Below are positions 32,557-41,444 of a DNA stretch of 64,000 bases, piece by piece (position 1 is the first letter of the stretch; the number at the start of each line of letters is the position of its first letter). The notes beneath the pieces are model-generated. The model saw only the letters and a list, made by a program, of their open reading frames with translations, ran no database searches and was not told the DNA's origin. The DNA is from Streptomyces calvus. Lineage in GTDB: Bacteria > Actinomycetota > Actinomycetes > Streptomycetales > Streptomycetaceae. The position numbers and the translations under genes were made by a program. The DNA is taken from the NCBI RefSeq assembly GCF_006782915.1, contig NZ_VCNP01000045.1:111557-175556 (forward strand), written 5' to 3'.

Positions 32557-33039
32557 ATGAACGAGACGATGGTGTGCGTGGTGGGGAACGTGGCGACGCA
32601 GCCGGTGTACCGGGAGACGGCGTCGGGCCCGGCGGCGCGGTTCCGGGTGGCGGTCACCTCCCGCTACTGGGACCGGGAGAAGAGCGCCTGGGCGGACGGG
32701 CACACCAACTTCTTCACGGTGTGGGCCAACCGCCAGCTCGCCACCAACGCGGCGGCGTCGCTGTCGGTGGGCGATCCGGTGATCGTCCAGGGCAGGCTGA
32801 AGGTGCGCACGGAGACGCGCGAGGGGCAGCAGGGCCGGACGTCGGCGGACATCGACGCGGTCGCGCTCGGCCACGACCTCGCGCGCGGTACGACCGCCTT
32901 CCGCCGGGCGCAGCGGCCGGAGCAGGCAACCGGGCAGGACGGGCGGCCGGAGCCCGACTGGGAGACACCGGCGGCCGGTTCACCGGCCGCGCGGCAGGAG
33001 GCAGTACAACAGCCGCCGGAACCCGCCATGGTGACGTGA
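32557..33039 (+). CDS. ssbB: Single-stranded DNA-binding protein SsbB
   Basis: 160 residues, second (paralogous) Streptomyces SSB. One OB-fold (residues ~1-112) with MVCVVGNVATQPVYRE, ARFRVAVTSRYWDREK, TNFFTVWANRQLA and GDPVIVQGRLKVR. The C-terminal tail is short and Pro/Glu-rich and lacks the acidic DDDxPF tip used by housekeeping SsbA to recruit replication proteins. SsbB is known to be needed for chromosome segregation during sporulation, fitting its position after the dynamin-like genes. ATG at 32557 after GGAGGGA. Confidence 0.93.
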   Translation: MNETMVCVVGNVATQPVYRETASGPAARFRVAVTSRYWDREKSAWADGHTNFFTVWANRQLATNAAASLSVGDPVIVQGRLKVRTETREGQQGRTSADIDAVALGHDLARGTTAFRRAQRPEQATGQDGRPEPDWETPAAGSPAARQEAVQQPPEPAMVT

Positions 33040-33081
33040 TGTCAGCGGTCCGGCCTCGGGCGCCGGGCGTGACCGAAGCGA

Positions 33082-33134
33082 GGCTTATCGGCAGATGCAT
33101 GCCGAACCATCCCCGATGGATTTGTCGATAAGCC
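33082..33134. ncRNA. Candidate three-way-junction RNA structure
   Basis: GGCTTATCG (33082-33090) pairs with CGATAAGCC (33126-33134). Inside, GCA/TGC around GATGCA and CCATC/GATGG (33107-33119, loop CCC) form two further short hairpins. The element lies between ssbB and the surface-protein gene, 184 bp before the latter. It matches no riboswitch class that I recognise; a structured 5' leader or an operator is possible. Confidence 0.3.
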
Positions 33135-33317
33135 CTGCTCACGGGCGCCTCGGCGATAACGATTCCGAGTCGGATCACTCCCGCGACGCGATCACCGGCG
33201 AGCGCGCCGCACCGCCTCTTTAGGATTCCGGGCATGGCTCCCGGTGCTCCGGGGGCCGGTGATTCTGCTGGTGGGACCGCCCCCCACGTCAACGGGTCCT
33301 ACTCGGAAGGGATTTCG

Positions 33318-34733
33318 GTGTTTGCTTCGTTCTCCGCGTGGTCCGCGCGCGGACGTGGGTCGGCCCGCCTCACCGCGGGGACGCTGGCGTCCGGACTCCT
33401 CGCCACGGCCGTGATCGCCGGTGCCGGGACGGCCGCCGCCGACGGCGAGGAGACGCCGCAGGGCCACAGCGGAGCCGCCGCGACCATAGGCGGGCTCAAG
33501 ACGTACGGCGCCGCCGTGATCCACGGCGCCGGCGGCGACCAGGAGGTGTCGGCGGGCCTGTTCGAGATGTCCGTCGAGGGCGGCGGCATGCTCCAGACGT
33601 ACTGCGTCGACATCCACACGCCCACCCAGAAGGACGCCAAGTACCGCGAGACCGCCTGGAGCGGCACCTCGCTGGGCACCAACAAGGACGCCGGCCGGAT
33701 CCGCTGGATCCTGCAGAACAGCTACCCGCAGGTGAACGATCTCGCGGCGCTCGCGAAGAAGGCCGGAGTGCGCGGCCAGCTCACCGAGCAGGACGCGGCG
33801 GCGGGCACGCAGGTCGCCATCTGGCGCCACTCCGACGACGTGGACGTGGAGGCCCTCGACCCGCAGGCCGAGCAGCTCGCCGACTATCTGCAGAAGAACG
33901 CCCGCAACCAGCCCGAGCCCCAGGCGTCCCTGACCCTGGACCCGCCCGCGGTCTCCGGCCGCCCGGGCGAGCGGATCGGCCCGGTGACCGTCCGCACGGA
34001 CGCGCCCGGAGTGACGGTCGTGCCGCCCGCGGACGCCGCCACCAGCGGGGTGCGGATCGTGGACAAGGACGGCGAGCCCGTCACCACGGCGACCGACGGC
34101 GGCCAGGTCTTCTTCGAGGTGCCCGAGGACGCGGCCGCCGACACCGCGGAACTCACCGTGCAGGCCTCGACCACCGTGCCCGTCGGCCGTGCCTTCGTCT
34201 CCGACAGCCGCAGCCAGACGCAGATCCTCGCAGGTTCCAGCGAGTCCACCGTCTCCGCGACGGCGAGTGCCACCTGGGCGCTGGAGGGCGCGATACCCGC
34301 GCTGTCCGCCCGCGAGAACTGCGCCGAGGGCGGCGTCGACGTCACCGTGGCCAACCAGGACGACGAGCCGTTCACCTTCGAACTGGCCGGAGCGGAGCAC
34401 ACCGTCGCGGCCCGGGCGTCCACCACGGTGACGGTCCCGCTGGACGAGGACCAGCCGTACGACTTCACGGTCGAGGGGCCCGGAGGCTTCGAGCAGCGGT
34501 TCAGCGGCATGCTCGACTGCCGCACCCGCGCCTCCGAGATCGGCACCACCACCCACCCCCTCGGCGGACCGAGCCCCGCCCCGGTCGGCGGCGCGGCCAC
34601 CGACACCAACCTCGCCGAGACGGGCGCCGCGAACCTCACCCCGTGGATCGCCGGCACCGCCATCGCCCTGGTCGTCCTCGGCGGCGCGGGCCTGGTCGTC
34701 ACCCGCCGCAGGAACACTCCGTCCGGCGGCTGA
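33318..34733 (+). CDS. Cys-Gln thioester-domain surface protein with sortase signal
   Basis: 471 residues; GTG at 33318 after GGAAGGGA. Signal peptide (~1-38). A TQXA-type thioester domain covers ~45-195, with Cys96 (TYCVDIHTP) and Gln165 (GTQVAIWRH), positioned to form the internal thioester that can attach covalently to surfaces. Two beta-sandwich-like segments (~200-420) follow, then LAETG at 432-436, a membrane segment and a basic tail (RRRNTPSGG). LAxTG motifs are used by Streptomyces class E sortases, as for the chaplin at 4908. Probable adhesin of the hyphal surface. Confidence 0.9.
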   Translation: MFASFSAWSARGRGSARLTAGTLASGLLATAVIAGAGTAAADGEETPQGHSGAAATIGGLKTYGAAVIHGAGGDQEVSAGLFEMSVEGGGMLQTYCVDIHTPTQKDAKYRETAWSGTSLGTNKDAGRIRWILQNSYPQVNDLAALAKKAGVRGQLTEQDAAAGTQVAIWRHSDDVDVEALDPQAEQLADYLQKNARNQPEPQASLTLDPPAVSGRPGERIGPVTVRTDAPGVTVVPPADAATSGVRIVDKDGEPVTTATDGGQVFFEVPEDAAADTAELTVQASTTVPVGRAFVSDSRSQTQILAGSSESTVSATASATWALEGAIPALSARENCAEGGVDVTVANQDDEPFTFELAGAEHTVAARASTTVTVPLDEDQPYDFTVEGPGGFEQRFSGMLDCRTRASEIGTTTHPLGGPSPAPVGGAATDTNLAETGAANLTPWIAGTAIALVVLGGAGLVVTRRRNTPSGG

Positions 34734-34946
34734 GCAGGGTTCCCTCGCTCGATGCCCGCTCCGGCGCCTCGCTGCTGCGGTGGCCCTGCGAACGGCCTCG
34801 GGGTGGCAGCCGATGAGCACGCTGCCCCGACACGGCCCCGTCCGGCGCTCCACATACCGCAGGCCCTCCGCCAAGGTGCCGGAGCGGCGCACCTCCGACG
34901 GCCGGCGTGGCGGGCTGCGTAGGATCACCACCCGAGGGGTGATGGC

Positions 34947-35600
34947 ATGGGCATGAGGAACTCTCGGTGGTGCGCGGCGACCGCGGTGGCGTTGCTGCTG
35001 ACCGGCTGTGGTGGCGGCACGGAGGACGACAGCGGGAACGGCAAGGCGGTGCCGCTCACGAAGGAACAGGTGCGCAAGGCGCTGCCGGACGGCGAGGCCA
35101 TGGCGGGCTGGAAGCAGTCCGCCCGGCCGATGGCCGTCGAGATGAACGAGTTGTACCGGGGGCTGGACTGCCCCATCAAGGACAACGCGGGCTGCGAGAA
35201 CGCCCGCTTCCACGGCGCCTCCACCTTCCGGCACGATGCCGACGCCGCCAACGTCACCTTCCTGATCATCGCCTACGACAGCGAACCGGCTGCCCGGAAG
35301 GCGTACGACGTGCTCTGGGACGGCTACTACGGCGGGCGTGCGGGACAGCGGGCGAAGACGTTCGCGCTCGGCCCGATCGGTGACGAGCGCAACGCCCGGT
35401 TCGGTACGTCCGGCTTCCAGGGCGAGCCCGGAGCCGTGGCCCAGATCCGGGTCGGCACGACGCTGCTGTGGACCCTGGCGGCCTCGCCGCGCAAGGGCGG
35501 CATCGACGAGGACGGTGTCCGGGACCTGGCCAAACTGCTCGCGGAACGGTCCCGGCAGGCCCAGAACGGCGACCAGCCGTCCGCCGCACTCGGCGACTGA
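34947..35600 (+). CDS. Lipoprotein of unknown function
   Basis: 217 residues with a lipobox LLLTGCGGG at ~17-25 (Cys at ~21), so anchored to the outer face of the membrane. The mature domain (VPLTKEQVRKALPDGEAMAGWKQ, and the C-terminal GTTLLWTLAASP) resembles the common Streptomyces family of small PsbP/SMP-like lipoproteins without a known role. ATG at 34947 with GAGGGG ahead; the next ATG (34953) is an alternative. Confidence 0.82.
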   Translation: MGMRNSRWCAATAVALLLTGCGGGTEDDSGNGKAVPLTKEQVRKALPDGEAMAGWKQSARPMAVEMNELYRGLDCPIKDNAGCENARFHGASTFRHDADAANVTFLIIAYDSEPAARKAYDVLWDGYYGGRAGQRAKTFALGPIGDERNARFGTSGFQGEPGAVAQIRVGTTLLWTLAASPRKGGIDEDGVRDLAKLLAERSRQAQNGDQPSAALGD

Positions 35601-35813
35601 CCGGGCGGTGACGCCGGGACCCGCAACTCGATGGTGCCCGTGCCGGAGACCGTACGCACGTCCTGGACGGTGGTGCCGGGCGTGGTACGCCTGGGGCCGC
35701 CCGGCGTCGCTGCCGCTGCGGTGACCGTACGAGTTACTGGCGGACGGCAGGCCCGTGCAGCCGTCGACGTAAGCTGCGACCTCGGGCCGGGCCGTCCCCG
35801 GCCTGCCCGATGC

Positions 35814-35847
35814 CGACCGACAGTGACAGGCGAGGACCGGGTGGCAT
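35814..35847 (+). repeat. Dispersed direct repeat, copy 1
   Basis: CGACCGACAGTGACAGG followed by YGAGGNNCGGGYGGCAT. It is repeated in the same orientation at 37469-37502. The two copies bracket the MerR gene, 1.65 kb apart. Confidence 0.75.
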
Positions 35848-35859
35848 TCCCGGGCGGCA

Positions 35860-36019
35860 GGACCCGCCACCGGGACCGGACAGCCTTCAGATGGCGCCGC
35901 AGCAGACCGGCGAGGTGGTTGACGGTGCGCGTGGACAGTGGCAGACGGCACTGGTGGACAAGCGGGCAGGCGTGCTCTTCGGCTCTCTTCACACGGTGCC
36001 CAACGGCCTCCGGAGGCAC
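35860..36019 (-). pseudogene. Transposase N-terminal relic
   Basis: A short minus-strand frame contains STRTVNHLAGLLRRH and RSRWRVLPPG, strongly reminiscent of the N-terminus of Streptomyces IS5-like transposases with a DDE_Tnp_4-type helix-turn-helix. The similarity stops abruptly where the dispersed repeat begins (35847). No catalytic part remains. Confidence 0.6.
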
Positions 36020-36087
36020 CGTGGTTACGTTCGCGCTGCACCATTCCGGGCCGCTCTTGACGGGCTCGCCCCGAGCACCGATTCCAG

Positions 36088-36945
36088 TCAGCAGGTCCGT
36101 GGGGTGTCGCCGTCCTGATCGGCCGGGTAAAGCAGTTCGACGACACGTTCCTCGTACCGGACCCGGGCCGGGGAGAAGTCGTACGGCATCTTGCCGATGG
36201 CCTCCATCGGGCTCATCCTCGCCTCGCCTTCCTCCTCGCCGGCGTGCTCGTCCTCCTGGTCCAGGAGGACTTCGAGGGCCTCGTCCAGGCCGGATCTGTC
36301 GATGGCGGCTCCCAAGGCGGTCTCATGAGCACACCGCTGGGCGGCCAGGTCCTCGATGCGGGGGTCGTCGGGGGACATGGTGTCGTCCAGGGCCGCCTCG
36401 GCCTCGGCCAGGCGGTCCTCCTCGGCCCGCAACTCGGGGTGGGTGGCCAGGACGATGAACCGGTTGGCCTGCACGGCGGCGCCCAGGGAGCCGAAGATGC
36501 GCTCCGTGACCAGAAGGGTGTCGAGATCGGCCGGGCGCAGGGACCCGGGCGGCAGATCGTGCAGGCGGCCACTGACCAGCGGTGAGAGCAGGCCCAAGGG
36601 GCTGCCCACCTCGCGGAGGCGGTGCACGGCGGCCAACTGGGCCTCGATGGCGGCCGCCTTGGAGACGAGGGACTCCTCCAGCCGGGCCAGGGACTGCTCG
36701 ATGCCGGTGGCGCCCTCGAAGCCGGCCCGGATGTCGTCCAGGGGGATACCCGCATCAGCCATCCTGCGGATCCACAGCAGGCGGATCATGTCGTCGTATA
36801 CGTAGCGGCGGCGGCCGTCGCTGCCGCGTTCTGGTTCGGCGAGGAGCCCGATCGAGTGGTAGTGGCGGATGGCGCGGGGTGTGGTCCCGGCGAACGCGGC
36901 GGCATCGCCAATCTTGACCCGTCGGGGAAACGCAGGAAGGGGCAT
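36088..36945 (-). CDS. MerR-family transcriptional regulator
   Basis: 285 residues from the ATG at 36945, with GAGAGG 9 nt before. The N-terminal winged helix is typical: KIGDAAAFAGTTPRAIRHYHSIGLLAEPERGSDGRRRYVYDDMIRLLWIRRMADAGIPLDDI, then the coiled coil with LARLEESLVSKAAAIEAQLAAVHRL. The ~170-residue C-terminal effector region is long for the family, rich in Leu and acidic residues, and has no Cys cluster, so metal or redox sensing is unlikely. No divergent or operonic target is obvious. Flanked by transposase debris and a direct repeat, which hints at acquisition by transfer. Confidence 0.88.
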   Translation of the reverse strand: MPLPAFPRRVKIGDAAAFAGTTPRAIRHYHSIGLLAEPERGSDGRRRYVYDDMIRLLWIRRMADAGIPLDDIRAGFEGATGIEQSLARLEESLVSKAAAIEAQLAAVHRLREVGSPLGLLSPLVSGRLHDLPPGSLRPADLDTLLVTERIFGSLGAAVQANRFIVLATHPELRAEEDRLAEAEAALDDTMSPDDPRIEDLAAQRCAHETALGAAIDRSGLDEALEVLLDQEDEHAGEEEGEARMSPMEAIGKMPYDFSPARVRYEERVVELLYPADQDGDTPRTC

Positions 36946-37619
36946 GCGCGGGAACCTCTCAATGTCGTGCTCGCCGCCTACTGGAGCACATGCCGCTACG
37001 GCACATGCAAGCCCCGCTGCCGTAGGCGCGCCCCGCGCTCCCGCACCATCAAGGGTCGTACGGATCGCTGCACGGGCAAGAAGACGTCCCGGACAAGCAG
37101 ACTTGGGAACAGAGCAGGGGTGGGGAGTGCAGTCGATGAGTGCCATCAGGGCGGCAGCGTCCCTGGTCGCAGGCGAGTGGTGAACCGGCCGTCGCGCACT
37201 TTCAGTGGCTGCCAGTGACTCGTCCTGTCGAGAGGCAGGCGCAGGACGGCCGTCGGTTCGTCAGCCGGTGCGGAGGAAGCGAGGCCGGGCGTCGGCCATG
37301 ACGGCCGTAAGCGGCGGCGGTGCCTGCCCTCAGGAGGAGCACGACCGGTGCTCGTCGGTCCAAACGGAGGTGCCGGGCTCGGTCGCGACGGCGGCCCGAC
37401 CCCGTGCAATGTTGCCATCCGGTGATCGTCTCCGGGCCGTCCCTGGGCCGTGCGGGGGTGCCCGAGGTCGACCGACAGTGACAGGTGAGGCTCGGGCGGC
37501 ATCCAGGAAAGGCCAGGTCAAGGGCCCCGCACGGAACGCGTTTCCTCCCAGGGGTGGCGGTGCGGCAAGATGGGGTGTATCTGCCCACTGCCAGATTTCA
37601 AGCTGCCGGACGGTTTCTC
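36946..37619. other. Intergenic stretch before ettA
   Basis: 674 bp. It must hold the MerR-gene promoter (leftward) and the ettA promoter (rightward). It contains the second dispersed repeat (37469-37502). Open frames in it lack family resemblance and a convincing ribosome site, and are taken as noise or relics. Confidence 0.5.
37469..37502 (+). repeat. Dispersed direct repeat, copy 2
   Basis: Second copy of the 34-bp sequence at 35814-35847, about 88% identical by eye, same orientation. Confidence 0.75.
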
Positions 37620-39284
<1,665 letters not shown>

Positions 39285-39288
39285 TCTC

Positions 39289-39726
39289 TTGCGGCACATC
39301 TACCGCTGCCCGCTGCGCTGGGCGGACATGGACGCGTACGGCCACGTCAACAACGTGGTGTTCCTCCGCTACCTGGAGGAAGCCCGTATCGACTTCCTGT
39401 TCCGCCCGGAGAAGGACTTCAAGCAGGGGTCCGTGGTGGCGCGGCACGAGATCGACTACAAGCGGCAGCTCGTCCACCGGCACACGCCCGTGGACATCGA
39501 GCTGTGGATCACGGAGATCAGGGCGGCGTCCTTCACCATCGCCTACGAGGTGAAGGACGGCGACGACCAGATCTACGTGCGTGCCTCGACGGTCATCGTG
39601 CCGTTCGACTTCGAGGCGCAGCGTCCGCGCCGGATCACCGACGAGGAGCGCGAGTTCCTCGAGGAGTACAGGGACGACGCCGACGCCGAAGCCGATGCCG
39701 CCGAGGAGGAGGCCGTCGCCGCATGA
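39289..39726 (+). CDS. Hotdog-fold acyl-CoA thioesterase (YbgC/4HBT type)
   Basis: 145 residues; TTG start at 39289. 4HBT signature LRWADMDAYGHVNNVVFLRYLEEARIDF with the catalytic Asp, followed by the beta-sheet segments IDYKRQLVHRHTPVDIELWI and ASFTIAYEV. The C-terminal 25 residues are an acidic Glu/Asp/Ala tail. Hydrolyses an acyl-CoA of unknown chain type. Overlaps the next gene by four bases (ATGA), in one unit with ettA. Confidence 0.9.
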   Translation: MRHIYRCPLRWADMDAYGHVNNVVFLRYLEEARIDFLFRPEKDFKQGSVVARHEIDYKRQLVHRHTPVDIELWITEIRAASFTIAYEVKDGDDQIYVRASTVIVPFDFEAQRPRRITDEEREFLEEYRDDADAEADAAEEEAVAA

Positions 39727-40388
39727 CGGTGCTGCACCTCGCCGACGAGGGGGAGGCCGCGGACCTCGCGGCCTTCCTCTCCCGGCTGCTGCACTACGAC
39801 CGTTCGGCCGCGGTGCGGTTGCAGGCGGCCGGTACGGCGCTCGCCGTGTTCGGCCGGCCGCCGTCCTTCGAGGTGCTGGCGATCCGCGCCGTGCGCCTGG
39901 CCAAGCCCTACGAGAACGGACTCGACGTCACGCTGGACGTGACCGTGTCCGCGGGTGAGCTGCTGGAGTCGGTGGACGAGTCCGCCGCCACGGCCATCGT
40001 GCCGGGCGCGGTGACCGGGCCGCCGTGGGCCGGAGTGCTGCCGCCGCGGGGCGGCTGGCGGGCCGAACCGGGACTGCCGGCGTCCGAGGAACTGCGGGCG
40101 CTGGTCGCCGCGTCGGTCGCGGAGTTCCGGTCGCGTACCGGCGAGTTGGCGCCGGAGCGGCGTACCCGGGCCGAGCTGGACCGGATCGGGCGGGAGATCT
40201 GGTCCCGTACGGTCGCGGAGACCGGGCTTCCGGTGCGGGCGGTGCACGCCGCCCAGTCGTTGGGGTTCCTGCGGGGCGAGGAGCAGGGGCTGTTCTCCTC
40301 GGGCGGGTGGCTCCGGCTGCGCACCCCGTACGGGTCGGTCGCGGTGCGGCGGGCCGGGCTCGGGGCGCTGGGTCTCAGCGTGCGCTGA
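39723..40388 (+). CDS. Conserved-type protein of unknown function
   Basis: 221 residues, no signal or membrane segment. ATG overlaps the thioesterase stop. N-terminal helical LADEGEAADLAAFLSRLLHYDRSAAVRLQAAGTALAVFGRPP, then a beta-rich centre and a C-terminal GFLRGEEQGLFSSGGWLRLRTPYGSVAVRR. The order ettA - thioesterase - this gene suggests a stable unit, but no domain was recognised and no function is offered. Confidence 0.8.
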   Translation: MTVLHLADEGEAADLAAFLSRLLHYDRSAAVRLQAAGTALAVFGRPPSFEVLAIRAVRLAKPYENGLDVTLDVTVSAGELLESVDESAATAIVPGAVTGPPWAGVLPPRGGWRAEPGLPASEELRALVAASVAEFRSRTGELAPERRTRAELDRIGREIWSRTVAETGLPVRAVHAAQSLGFLRGEEQGLFSSGGWLRLRTPYGSVAVRRAGLGALGLSVR

Positions 40389-40432
40389 GACCGCGCGACG
40401 CCGTCCCCGGCTCCGGCGGCTCGTCGGCTGCG

Positions 40433-41401
<969 letters not shown>

Positions 41402-41444
41402 GGGGTGCCTCCTGACGGGAGTGGACGGCGAGGTGCGGGCGCGG

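Larger units (their letters stand above)
35601..36087. other. Intergenic stretch holding transposase debris
   Basis: 487 bp without an intact gene. A transposase-like N-terminal fragment lies on the minus strand at ~35860-36019 and one copy of a dispersed repeat at 35814-35847; both are listed separately. The rest shows no recognisable feature. Confidence 0.5.

Noticed and set aside
29596..32874. 1092-residue minus-strand frame across the GTPase genes
   Set aside because: Antisense shadow of two clear GTPases; no family motif, no ribosome site.
33192..36146. 984-residue minus-strand frame across surface protein and lipoprotein genes
   Set aside because: Runs through two well-supported plus-strand genes and several unrelated intergenic parts; no recognisable domain.
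37146..37588. Minus-strand frames before ettA
   Set aside because: Two overlapping frames with Pro/Arg-rich noise, no ribosome site and no homology recognised; at most relics next to the dispersed repeat.
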